A DNA stretch of 64,000 nucleotides from Geminicoccus roseus DSM 18922 (GTDB taxonomy: Bacteria; Pseudomonadota; Alphaproteobacteria; Geminicoccales; Geminicoccaceae): the NCBI RefSeq assembly GCF_000427665.1, contig NZ_KE386572.1, positions 2,070,196 to 2,134,195 on the forward strand, read 5' to 3'. How positions within the stretch are numbered: position 1 is the first letter of the stretch; every line of letters starts with the position of its first letter. Positions 35,415 to 43,645 of this stretch are shown here, in pieces. The notes beneath the pieces were generated by a model, which was not told the origin of the DNA, did not search any database, and saw only the letters and a program-made list of their open reading frames with translations. The position numbers and the translations under genes are program-made.

Positions 35415-36365
35415 TCAGTCCAGCCGGATGCGGGGATCGACCACTGCGCAGAGCAGGTCGGCGATCAGGTTGGCCATCAGCACCATGATCGCGGTGAACA
35501 TCAGGATGCCCATCACCACCGGGTAGTCGCGGTAGCCCAGGCTATCCAGGAATAGCCGGCCCATGCCGGGCCAGGTGAACACCGTCTCGGTCACCAGCGC
35601 GCCGCCCAGCAGGGTCGGCATCTGCAGGCCAGCCAGGGTGATCATCGGGATCAGCGCGTTGCGGATCGCGTGCCGGAACAGGATCAGCCGCTCGGGCAGT
35701 CCCTTGGCGCGGGCGGTGCGGATGAAGTCCTGGTTGATCACGTCCAGCATCGAGGCGCGCATGTAGCGGCTCCACACCGCGACCTCGACCAGGGCCAGCA
35801 CCAAAGACGGTGCGATCAGGTGGTGGACATAGTCGAGGAACGAGGCGTCGCCGACCGTGTAGCGGTTGCCGGGTGGCAGCCAGCCGAGCTTGACCGAGAA
35901 GATGTAGATGGTGACCAGGCCGAACCAGAAGGTCGGGATCGACAGGGCGATCATGGCGCCGATGGTCGCCAGCGTGTCGAAGAAGGAATAGCGGCGGATC
36001 GCGCCCATCACCCCGATCCAGCCGCCCAGCAGGACGGCGATCAGCATGGCGACGATCATCAATTCCAGCGTGGCCCAGAGATGCGAGCCGATCACGTGCA
36101 GGACCGGCTGGGAATCGCGGTAGGAGCGGCCCCAGTCGCCCATCAGCAGCCGGGTGAACCATTCCCAGTACTGCACCGGCAGCGGCCGATCGAGGCCCAT
36201 CTGCTGGGCGATCCGGGCGATGTCCTCCTGGGACATGCCGGGCACCATCGCGAACTGCGACAACGGCCCGCCCGGCGCCAGGTAGAGCACCCCGAACCCG
36301 ATCATCGAAACCAGCCAGAGCAGGACCAGGTTCTGGCCCAGCCTGCCGAGCAGATAGCGTCCCAC
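35415..36365 (-). CDS. ABC transporter permease (DppB/OppB-type)
   Basis: 316 residues with six hydrophobic segments and the OppB N-terminus (YLLGRLGQNLVLLWLVSMIGFGVLYLAPG), the EAA loop (TARAKGLPERLILFRHAIRNALIPM) and C-terminal ETVFTWPGMGRLFLDSL. Pairs with the OppC-type permease that starts 4 nt after its stop. Start is GTG at 36365 with GGGAGG 7 nt upstream. It is separated from the binding-protein gene by a stable hairpin. Confidence 0.92.
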   Translation of the reverse strand: MGRYLLGRLGQNLVLLWLVSMIGFGVLYLAPGGPLSQFAMVPGMSQEDIARIAQQMGLDRPLPVQYWEWFTRLLMGDWGRSYRDSQPVLHVIGSHLWATLELMIVAMLIAVLLGGWIGVMGAIRRYSFFDTLATIGAMIALSIPTFWFGLVTIYIFSVKLGWLPPGNRYTVGDASFLDYVHHLIAPSLVLALVEVAVWSRYMRASMLDVINQDFIRTARAKGLPERLILFRHAIRNALIPMITLAGLQMPTLLGGALVTETVFTWPGMGRLFLDSLGYRDYPVVMGILMFTAIMVLMANLIADLLCAVVDPRIRLD

Positions 36366-36388
36366 CTAGGGGCCTCCCTCGTGCGAGA

Positions 36389-36415
36389 GGACCGGGGCCT
36401 GGGCGTCCCCGGTCC
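36389..36415 (-). terminator. Intercistronic hairpin after the peptide-type binding-protein gene
   Basis: Perfect 9-bp stem (GGACCGGGG at 36389-36397, CCCCGGTCC at 36407-36415, 9-nt loop) in the 70-bp gap between the binding protein and the OppB-type permease. No T-tract; most likely a 3'-end stabiliser or partial terminator that raises binding-protein expression. Confidence 0.55.
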
Positions 36416-36435
36416 GTTCGGTCAGCGACGCGGCG

Positions 36436-38118
36436 TCAGCTCGCGAAGTACCACTCGTTGGCGTTCCAGCAGTTCTCCTGCACCGCGAAGTTCGGCTTGA
36501 AGTTCTGCAGGTCGGCCTTGGTGCCCTGCACCATCGCGTACTGGAAGATCGGCAGGTAGGGCAGGTCGTGCCGGGTCACTTCCTGCATCTTCTTGTAGAT
36601 CTCGGCCCGCGCCGACTGGTCGGTGGTGGTCGCACCCTCCTCCAGCAGCTTGTCGACCTCCGGGCTGGAATACTGAGTGGTATTCTGCCCCGTACCCCCC
36701 TGCGCACCGATCGACTTGCTGTGGAAGAAGTCGGTGGCGTCCGGGTCCGGGCCGATGCCGAAGCCGATGCCGACCATGGCGCTCTCGAACTTCGACATCA
36801 TCCAGTACTCGCCCCACATCACCGCGGGCGGCAGGTTGCTGATGTTCATCTTCGCACCGATCTCCAGCCAGTTCTGCTGGAGGAACTGCTGCGCCTGCTC
36901 GCGGGTGGTGTTGCCTGCCGTGGTCGAGTTGGTGAACTCCAGGCGCACGCCGTCCTTGGCCCGGATCCCGTCGCCGCTGTCGACCCAGCCGGCCTCTTCC
37001 AGGATCTGCCTGGCCTTCTCGGGGTTGTACTCGTGCTGGGGCAGGTCCGGGTTGTAGGCCCAGGACTGGCTGGGGAGGAAGGATTCGGTGGGCGTGGGCA
37101 GGCCGTAATAGATCGCCTCGATGATGCTCTGCTTGTCCATGCCCAGGAGCAGCGCCTCGCGCACCGCCCGGTCCTGGAACACCGGCAGGCCCAGGTTGAC
37201 CGCGATGTTCTCGATGAACGGCTGCGGCACGGTCTGGACGACGCGGCCCTCCAGCGCCCTGCCTTCCTCGTACTTGTCCGGGGTGATGCCCTGGATGCCG
37301 GTGTAGTCGACCGCACCGGTCTGGAACTGGGTGTACAGCACCGTCATGTCGGGGATGTACTTGAAGATGATCCGTTCCAGGTACGGGCCATCGCCGTGGA
37401 AGTCGGTATGGGCTTCCAGCGTGATGTGGTCGCCCGGCACGCGCTCGACCCACTTGAAGGCGCCGGTCCCGATCGGCGCGTTGTTGAACGCCGCGGTGTT
37501 CGGGTCGGCCTCCTTCTCCAGGATGTGCTTGGGCACGATGAAGGTCCAGGACAGGATCGCCGGGTAGGGCGCGTAGGGCTTCTCCATCCGCCAGGTCAGC
37601 TCGGTCGGGCTGTTGACGGTGATGTCGCGCACCAGCTCGTGGCCGGCCCGGCGCCCGGCGCGGAAGTCCGGGTTGTTGATCAGCTCGATCGTGTACTTGA
37701 CGTCCTCGGCAGTGAACGGCGTGCCGTCATGCCACTTCACGTTGTCCTTGAGCCGGATCGTCCAGGTCAGCCCGTCCTCGGAGATGCCGCCGTTCTCGGC
37801 GGTGGGGATCTCGGTGACCAGGTCCGGGATCAGGGTGCCGTCCGGGGCCGGGCGCCAGAGCGGGCTGAACAGGTTGAAGTAGACGCCCTCGTCGACCTCG
37901 ATGTGCAGCATCAGGGGGTTGAAGACCGTCGGCTCCTGCGAGAAGCCGATCACCGCCTGTCCGGTGGGCTGCTCGGGCGGCGTGGCCGCCTGGGCGCTGC
38001 CGACCCAGCCGAGCTTCGGCCCCATCCAGACGGCGGCCCCGCCCGCCAGCGACATCGCCATGAGCCGGCGCCGGCTCGGGCGCATCAGGCTGGTCTCGTT
38101 GGAAGCGCGATCCGTCAT
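36436..38118 (-). CDS. ABC transporter substrate-binding protein (family 5, peptide/opine type)
   Basis: 560 residues. The N-terminus has a Tat-like twin-arginine signal (SRRRLMAMSLAGGAAVWMGP ... AQA). The mature protein shows the SBP_bac_5 layout with GISEDGLTWTIRLKDNVKWHDG split over residues about 110-132, YTIELINNPDFRAG and DPDATDFFHS near the end. It would deliver a peptide-, opine- or amine-like ligand to the two following permeases. Start at 38118 has GGGGGA 7 nt upstream. Its position inside an amine-oxidase operon suggests that the imported compound is the oxidases' substrate. Confidence 0.93.
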   Translation of the reverse strand: MTDRASNETSLMRPSRRRLMAMSLAGGAAVWMGPKLGWVGSAQAATPPEQPTGQAVIGFSQEPTVFNPLMLHIEVDEGVYFNLFSPLWRPAPDGTLIPDLVTEIPTAENGGISEDGLTWTIRLKDNVKWHDGTPFTAEDVKYTIELINNPDFRAGRRAGHELVRDITVNSPTELTWRMEKPYAPYPAILSWTFIVPKHILEKEADPNTAAFNNAPIGTGAFKWVERVPGDHITLEAHTDFHGDGPYLERIIFKYIPDMTVLYTQFQTGAVDYTGIQGITPDKYEEGRALEGRVVQTVPQPFIENIAVNLGLPVFQDRAVREALLLGMDKQSIIEAIYYGLPTPTESFLPSQSWAYNPDLPQHEYNPEKARQILEEAGWVDSGDGIRAKDGVRLEFTNSTTAGNTTREQAQQFLQQNWLEIGAKMNISNLPPAVMWGEYWMMSKFESAMVGIGFGIGPDPDATDFFHSKSIGAQGGTGQNTTQYSSPEVDKLLEEGATTTDQSARAEIYKKMQEVTRHDLPYLPIFQYAMVQGTKADLQNFKPNFAVQENCWNANEWYFAS

Positions 38119-38192
38119 CGTTCAGTCCCCCTCGATAGTTTCATCCGCGCAAGGAAGGCGACGCCTTGTCCGGCGCTCGCCCGTCGAAAAAC

Positions 38193-39521
38193 TCAGGCAT
38201 GCCCCATCGGCCGGGGCACGGTGCCGTCCAAAAAGCGCGACAGCCGGAACTCGGTCGGGTCCACCACGGGATCCTTGCCCATCACCATGTCGGCGATCAG
38301 CTTGCCCGCCCCAGGCCCGATGCCGAAGCCGTGGCCGGAGAAGCCGGTGGCGATGAAGAAGCCGGGCACGCTGTCGACATGCGAGATCACCGGCACGATG
38401 TCCGGCGTGACGTCGATCCGCCCGGCCCATTGCTGGACGATCTTGGCGTTGGCGAAGGCCGGGAAGGCGGCCTTCAGCTTGGCCAGTGCCGTCTTGGTCA
38501 CCTTCTCCACCGGGGCCGGGTCGTTCACCCGGATCTTCTCGAACGGCGTCACCTGGTCGCCGCTCCAGGTCTTCGGCCAGCCGGCCTCGGTCATGAACCG
38601 GCCGTTCATCTGCAACCCGTAGGAGCGCCACTCCAGCTTCATGGCCGGCAGGAAGTCCTTGAAGAACCGGAAGCTGTTCGGGACCAGTTCGTGGACATTG
38701 GTGCTACCGTCGGCGATCGTGTAGCCGCCGTCCAGGCGTTTGCGGAACGCCCAGGCCTTGTCCCACAGCGCATGTTCCGGAGCACCCTCCAGAGGGGCCG
38801 TGCGCATCACCGAGTTGATCACCGAGAGCTGCGGCAGGCGGATGCCGAGGTTGCCGGCGAACAGGCTGGACCAGGAGCCGCCCGCCAGCACGACCGTGCT
38901 GCAGCGGATCCGCCCCTTCTCGGTGACCACGCCGGAGACCTTGCCACCCTGGCGCTCGATCGTGCGCACCGCGCATTCGGTGAACACATGGGCGCCCATC
39001 CGCTGCGCCGCCTTGGCGATCGCCGGGCCGGCCTTCTGCGGCTCGGCGCGCCCGTCGGAGGCGGTGTAGAGCGCGCCCACGAAGCCGCCATCGGAGCCCG
39101 GCATCAGTTCGTCGAACTCCGCCTTGCCGATCGCCTTGGTGTCGAGCTGGTAGGGACGGGAGTACTGCAGCCACTCCTCGTGCTTGGCCATCTCGGCCTC
39201 GCTGCGCGCCCCGTACATGATGCCGGTGACCTTGAAGCCGGTCTCGGCTTCGGTCTTCTGGTTGAGCGTCGGCCAGATCTTGAGCGATTCGATGATCAGC
39301 GGCAGCTCTCTGGGGTCGCGGCCCATCTTGCGCACCCAGCCCCAGTTGCGGCTCGACTGCTCGCCGGCGATGTGCCCCTTCTCGCACAACGCCACCGACA
39401 CGCCGCGCTCGGCCAGGAACATCGCGGCCGACACGCCGATGATGCCGCCGCCGATCACCACGACGTCCACCTGCTCGGGCAGCTTCTCGTTCGGATCGAC
39501 CGGATCGACTACAGGTCCCAT
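38193..39521 (-). CDS. FAD-dependent oxidoreductase (DAO family, amino-acid/opine oxidase-like)
   Basis: 442 residues. The dinucleotide-binding motif VVVIGGGIIGVSAAMFLAERG starts near residue 20, followed by SSRNWGWVRKMGRDPRELP, a signature of DAO enzymes acting on amino acids or opines, and the C-terminal FAD-contact segment ATGFSGHGFGIGPGAGKL. It probably deaminates or cleaves an N-substituted amino acid imported by the transporter encoded downstream. Fourth gene in the operon, after FAD oxidase, MarR and SDR genes. Confidence 0.9.
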   Translation of the reverse strand: MGPVVDPVDPNEKLPEQVDVVVIGGGIIGVSAAMFLAERGVSVALCEKGHIAGEQSSRNWGWVRKMGRDPRELPLIIESLKIWPTLNQKTEAETGFKVTGIMYGARSEAEMAKHEEWLQYSRPYQLDTKAIGKAEFDELMPGSDGGFVGALYTASDGRAEPQKAGPAIAKAAQRMGAHVFTECAVRTIERQGGKVSGVVTEKGRIRCSTVVLAGGSWSSLFAGNLGIRLPQLSVINSVMRTAPLEGAPEHALWDKAWAFRKRLDGGYTIADGSTNVHELVPNSFRFFKDFLPAMKLEWRSYGLQMNGRFMTEAGWPKTWSGDQVTPFEKIRVNDPAPVEKVTKTALAKLKAAFPAFANAKIVQQWAGRIDVTPDIVPVISHVDSVPGFFIATGFSGHGFGIGPGAGKLIADMVMGKDPVVDPTEFRLSRFLDGTVPRPMGHA

Positions 39522-39552
39522 GAGGTCAGCTCGCTTCTCTGGCTGCGCTGGA

Positions 39553-40251
39553 TCAGTACGAATCGTCCATCGACGAGTTGATCGGAATCTCGACCACGCT
39601 GGCCGTGTTCGGCAGGTCCAGGGCGAACGCCACGATCCGCGCCACGTCCTTGGGGTCGGTCATGTCGGCCGCGGCCTTGTCGGTCAGCCCCAGCGCCATG
39701 TCGGTCGCGACATAGCCCGGGCAGATCGCCACCGAGCGGATGCCCTGGTCCCAGCCGGCATGGCGGATCGCGTGGGACAGGGCCAATGCCGCGAACTTGC
39801 TCACCGAGTAGAGCCCGGCCTTGGCGGTCTTCACCCGCTTGCCGGACAGCGACACGATGGTCGCGACCCGGCCCCGCCCGCAGGCCACCAGATGGGGCCA
39901 GGCTGCGCGGGCCAGGCGCAGCGGCGCCTTCACGTTGACGTCCAGGACCGCGTCGAGGTCGGAATCCTCCGCCTCGATCACCGTCTTGGGGATCATGATC
40001 CCGGCATTGGCGACCACCGCGTCGATCCGGCCGAAGCGCTCTGCCGCGGCGGCCACCCAGGCCGCCTCGCTGCCGCGGTCGGTCGCGTCGTAGGCCTGGA
40101 CGTGGCAGCGCTCGCGCAGGTCATCCGGCACGCTGTCCGGCCGGCGCACCCCGATCGAGACCTGCCAGTCCCTGGCCAGAAGTTCCCGGGCGATCGCGGC
40201 GCCGATGCCGCGGTTGGCGCCGGAGACGAGAACCGTGCGTCGGTCGGTCAT
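39553..40251 (-). CDS. Short-chain dehydrogenase/reductase (SDR)
   Basis: 232 residues of classical SDR type: cofactor motif VSGANRGIGAAIA, NAG motif VANAGIMIP, and catalytic Ser in VSLSGKR followed by YSVSK (Tyr-x3-Lys). PGYVATDMA follows as usual. It could reduce or oxidize an aldehyde or hydroxy product of the flanking amine oxidases, but this is inference from context. Its ATG overlaps the MarR stop by 4 bp (ATGA). Confidence 0.93.
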   Translation of the reverse strand: MTDRRTVLVSGANRGIGAAIARELLARDWQVSIGVRRPDSVPDDLRERCHVQAYDATDRGSEAAWVAAAAERFGRIDAVVANAGIMIPKTVIEAEDSDLDAVLDVNVKAPLRLARAAWPHLVACGRGRVATIVSLSGKRVKTAKAGLYSVSKFAALALSHAIRHAGWDQGIRSVAICPGYVATDMALGLTDKAAADMTDPKDVARIVAFALDLPNTASVVEIPINSSMDDSY

Positions 40252-40775
40252 GCGGTTGCCTTCCGGTTCAGGACAATGTCGGGCAGGGGCGTCACGTGGC
40301 GCTGGTAGAGCGTCATCAGGATCCGCAGCAGGTCGGCCCGGTCGGCCTCCTCCAGCACCGAGAAGAACCGGTCCGACTGCTCCTTGGCGATCCTGCGGAC
40401 CTCGTCGACCAGCTTTTCGCCCTTCGGCGTCAGGTAGAGCTCGTGGGCGCGCCGCTCCTGGGCGTCGACCTTCTGCTCGATCAGCCCGTTGCGCTTCATC
40501 TGGTCGATCAGCCGCGCCATGGCCGAGCGGTCCTTGTCGATGAAATGCGCGATCACCGAGGGGCGGATGCCCGGGTTGGCGTGGACCATCAGCAGGACCG
40601 AGACCTTGCCGGTGCCATGCGCCAGCGCGACCTTGCCGATCGCCCGGTCATAGTCCCGGTTCAGCACGATGCCCACCGAGCGCGCGTAGAAGCTCAGCAG
40701 GTCGCCCAGGATGTCGAACGACACTCCGGAATAGTCGGCGGTGCGTGGGCCCTGCGGCCGCAGGTTCTTCGCCAT
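40248..40775 (-). CDS. MarR-family transcriptional regulator
   Basis: 175 residues with the MarR winged helix: KVSVLLMVHANPGIRPSVIAHFIDKDRSAMARLIDQMKRNGLIEQ, then the wing DAQERRAHELYLTPKGEKL. It lies inside the operon, with its ATG sharing one base with the stop of the FAD oxidase (TGATG) and its stop overlapping the SDR start, so its level tracks operon expression. Probably a ligand-responsive repressor of this operon acting in the 318-bp region upstream of 42088. Confidence 0.93.
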   Translation of the reverse strand: MAKNLRPQGPRTADYSGVSFDILGDLLSFYARSVGIVLNRDYDRAIGKVALAHGTGKVSVLLMVHANPGIRPSVIAHFIDKDRSAMARLIDQMKRNGLIEQKVDAQERRAHELYLTPKGEKLVDEVRRIAKEQSDRFFSVLEEADRADLLRILMTLYQRHVTPLPDIVLNRKATA

Positions 40776-42088
40776 CAGTAGGCTGGCGGGTTCACGCCCT
40801 CGCGCTTGGCGACCCACTGGTCGCGCGCGCGAGTGACGGAAAGGAAGATCTGAGGCACGAACTTCATGTAGAACGGCGAGGCGGCCAGCGGCTCCAGCGG
40901 CAGCGTCAGTTCTTCCTTGGGCACGCCCATGGCCCATTCGGACAGGACCGTGCCCATCATGGTCCCGGTGGGCACGCCACGGCCGGAATAGCCCAGCGAC
41001 GCCACCACGCCTGGGGCCAGCTCGAACAGGCGCGGGAAGGTCTTGGGCTGCATGTCGAGGTCGCCGGTCCAGTAGTACTGGAAGTCGACCTCATCGAGCT
41101 GCGGCAGGATCCACTTCAGCTTCTCGCCGGTCAGCTTCTTGGTGTACTCGACGTCGCCACCGCGCCTGCCCTCGACGAACACCGAGGTGACCAGCCGGCC
41201 ATCCTTGTTGTACTTGTAGATCATCGGGTCGTCGCGGGTCTCGACGACCGTGTGGTTCTCCGGCGCCACCGTCTTGCGGATGTTGTCGGTGAGCGGCTGG
41301 GTCGCCAGGATCGCCACCGACATGATCGTGTAGGTCTTGTCCAGGCCCGGCCAGTAGCCGTCCGTGTAGGCGCCGGTCCCGCACACCACCTTCTCGGCGG
41401 TCACCCTGCCGGTGGGCGTCACCACCCGCCAGCGGTTGCCGGCCGGCTCGATGCCGGTCACCGGCGAATAGGTGTGGACCACCCCGCCTTTGGAGATCAC
41501 CGCCCGGGCCAGGCCGCGGGCATAGGCGAGCGGGTTGAGGTGGCCGCCCTCGGGATGCAGCCAGGCGCCGTAGTAGCGGGGCGAGCCGGTCAGCCGCTCG
41601 GTCTCGGCCTTGTCCAGGAGCTGGGTGACCTTGCCGGCCGAGGCATAGGTGCGCTGCTTCTCCTCCAGCACCGCCACCCGGGAGGGTGCGTGCGCCACCA
41701 TCAGGTAGCCGTTCTGCACGCCCTCGCAGTCGATGCCGTAGCGCCGGATGATGTCGAAGGCGAGGTTGGTGGCGTTGGTCTGCCGCTGCACCAGCCGCTC
41801 GCCATGGACCGGCCCCAGCATCTTGCGCACGGTCGGGATCGAGTAGAAGTGGAAGGTCGGGGTGCAGTGGCCGGCATTGCGCCCGGACGCGCCGAACCCG
41901 ATCTCCTTCGCCTCCAGCAGCACCACCCGCACCCCCTGCTCGGCAAGATGGAGAGCGGTCGACAGGCCGGTATAGCCACCGCCGATGACACAGACGTCGG
42001 CGGTGAGGTCGCCGTCGATCGGCTCGGTCTTCGGCGGCGGCGGCGCGGTCGCGTACCAAAGAGATGGCTCGAGCGGCGAACGCTGCAT
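40775..42088 (-). CDS. FAD-dependent amine oxidoreductase (gamma-glutamylputrescine oxidase/PuuB-like)
   Basis: 437 residues. The FAD motif is CVIGGGYTGLSTALHLAEQG, preceded by SLWYATAPPPPKTEPIDGD, an N-terminal pattern typical of PuuB and related N-methyl/amine oxidases. GFGASGRNAGHCTP follows, and the C-terminus has GYSGRGVPTGTMMG. The enzyme oxidatively cleaves a secondary amine, giving an aldehyde or keto acid and H2O2 or reduced acceptor. First gene of the minus-strand operon. The start at 42088 has GGGAG 8 nt upstream; an in-frame extension to 42175 lacks similarity. Confidence 0.9.
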   Translation of the reverse strand: MQRSPLEPSLWYATAPPPPKTEPIDGDLTADVCVIGGGYTGLSTALHLAEQGVRVVLLEAKEIGFGASGRNAGHCTPTFHFYSIPTVRKMLGPVHGERLVQRQTNATNLAFDIIRRYGIDCEGVQNGYLMVAHAPSRVAVLEEKQRTYASAGKVTQLLDKAETERLTGSPRYYGAWLHPEGGHLNPLAYARGLARAVISKGGVVHTYSPVTGIEPAGNRWRVVTPTGRVTAEKVVCGTGAYTDGYWPGLDKTYTIMSVAILATQPLTDNIRKTVAPENHTVVETRDDPMIYKYNKDGRLVTSVFVEGRRGGDVEYTKKLTGEKLKWILPQLDEVDFQYYWTGDLDMQPKTFPRLFELAPGVVASLGYSGRGVPTGTMMGTVLSEWAMGVPKEELTLPLEPLAASPFYMKFVPQIFLSVTRARDQWVAKREGVNPPAY

Positions 42089-42406
42089 TCTCCGCTTCTC
42101 CCAGGGTGCGAAGACGTGGTTCACTGCATCATTGCTGCGAAGCTTGAGGATCCGGGAAGCATTGCTGCCGCCCAATTGACCAGATCGCGCATGAATGCAG
42201 CAGGACTGCCCGATTATTTGTCGGGCCGATTGATCGGGTACTTGATTGTCGATGAATGATGGATGTCATCCACTATGGTGGCCGTCAAGTGTTTTCCACA
42301 AGCGCTGTCATTCTTTGGTCCCACTGATGTCACACGCTTGACGCGACGGCCTGTCACGCGGCACCCAAGCTCCGATCGGGGCCTTTGCGCCAGGAAAGAG
42401 AGAACC
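42089..42406. promoter_or_regulatory. Divergent control region between the amine-oxidase operon and the PotD-like importer
   Basis: 318 bp without a gene. Its centre (42210-42300) is AT-rich relative to the genome and packed with dyads: a GntR-like half-site GATTGTCGA at 42244-42252, the palindrome TGGATG-T-CATCCA at 42260-42272, and CCAC-N4-GTGG at 42270-42281 overlapping it. These are the best candidates for binding by the MarR encoded in the operon or by the GntR/FCD protein at 47614. Promoter hexamers are not clear. Confidence 0.5.
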
Positions 42407-43585
42407 ATGTCCGAGATCGACACGACCGGCCGGGCCGGTGCCATGTTCTGCCGCCGTACGCTGCTGGGCGCCGCCGCCGCTGCCGGAGGCGCCAGCCTTC
42501 TCGGCGCGCCGTTCGTGGCGAAGCGGGCCCGGGCCAGCTCCGGCACGGTCAACGTGTTCGCCTGGGGCGACTACGTGCAGACCTTCAACGAAGGCGGCCT
42601 GTCCAAGCAGTTCACCGACAAGACCGGCATCCAGGTCCAGCTCTCGACCTATGGCTCGAACGACGAGCTGGAGAACAAGCTGCGCGCGTCGGGCGGCAAG
42701 GGCTTCGACATCGTGTTCCCGTCGGTCGACACCGGCCCGAACTACTACAAGGACGGCCTGCTCGCCCCGATCGACGAGAGCAAGTTCAAGGTCGATCAGG
42801 TCATCCCGTCGATCTACAAGAGCTCGGTGCTGCTGGGCGCCACCCATCGCGGCAAGCGCCACCTGATCCCGTTCGACTGGGGCACCGAGGCGATCACCTG
42901 GGATTCGGAGAAGCACCCGGACCTGGCCTACGGCAACCTCTCCTATGGCGACATGTGGAAGGACGACCTCGCCAAGCAGGTCGCCATGCGCCAGAAGTCG
43001 GTGCTGGTCAGCCTCGCCCTCTACCTGGACGCCATCGGCGAGGTGAAGTCCGACCGCGGCATGGACCTGGTGAAGTCCGAGGAGGAGAGCCGCCGGGTGT
43101 TCGAGGCGGCGACCAAGTGGGCGATCGCCAAGAAGGACGTGATCGGCGCCTACTGGAACAACGCCACCGAGGCGACCTCCGCCTTCACCGACGCCGGCTG
43201 CACCATCGGCCAGACCTGGGACACCACCGGGATCCTGCTCCACCGCGACACCGCCCCGAAGTGGCGCTACTCGATGCCCAAGGAAGGTGGCCTCGCCTGG
43301 ACCGACACGATCGCGATCCCGGCGGGTGCCGAGAACGTCGAGCAGGCCTATGCCTTCATCGACTTCATGCTCACTCCCGAGGCCGGGGCCGTGTTCTCCA
43401 ACAACACCGGCTACAATTCCTGCGCCGTGGGTGCTGACCAGCATCTGAGCGAGGAGAACAAGGCTGCCTTCGCCATGGCCTATCCGGACGAGGCGGCGGT
43501 CGACAATCTCTGGTGGTGGCCGCCGCAGACCCCGTTCTTCGCGGCGCTGCGCACCGAGTATGTCGAGAAGCTGACCAACGCCTGA
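42407..43585 (+). CDS. ABC transporter substrate-binding protein (PotD/PotF-like, polyamine type)
   Basis: 392 residues with a twin-arginine-like leader (CRRTLLGAAAAAGGASLLGAPFVA) and the family 1/PotD fold: VNVFAWGDYVQTFNEGGLSKQF, FDIVFPSVDTGPNYYKDGLLAPID, WDTTGILLHRDTAPKWRYSMP and the C-terminal EQAYAFIDFMLTPEAGA. Polyamine-binding proteins of this group collect putrescine, spermidine or similar cationic amines. Two permease genes follow, but no ATPase. Divergent from the PuuB-like operon, so import and oxidation of the same class of compound is likely. Confidence 0.9.
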   Translation: MSEIDTTGRAGAMFCRRTLLGAAAAAGGASLLGAPFVAKRARASSGTVNVFAWGDYVQTFNEGGLSKQFTDKTGIQVQLSTYGSNDELENKLRASGGKGFDIVFPSVDTGPNYYKDGLLAPIDESKFKVDQVIPSIYKSSVLLGATHRGKRHLIPFDWGTEAITWDSEKHPDLAYGNLSYGDMWKDDLAKQVAMRQKSVLVSLALYLDAIGEVKSDRGMDLVKSEEESRRVFEAATKWAIAKKDVIGAYWNNATEATSAFTDAGCTIGQTWDTTGILLHRDTAPKWRYSMPKEGGLAWTDTIAIPAGAENVEQAYAFIDFMLTPEAGAVFSNNTGYNSCAVGADQHLSEENKAAFAMAYPDEAAVDNLWWWPPQTPFFAALRTEYVEKLTNA

Positions 43586-43603
43586 CCGGCAGCCATCCAG
43601 GCC

Positions 43604-43624
43604 GGGCCCGGCATCGCCGGGCCT
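43604..43624 (+). terminator. Intercistronic hairpin after the first PotD-like gene
   Basis: An 8-bp GC stem (GGCCCGGC at 43605-43612, loop ATC, GCCGGGCC at 43616-43623), extendable by one G-T pair, in the 60-bp gap before the first permease. No T-tract; probably stabilises the binding-protein mRNA end. Confidence 0.55.
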
Positions 43625-43645
43625 GCCTCCCTGCTGGGATCGATC

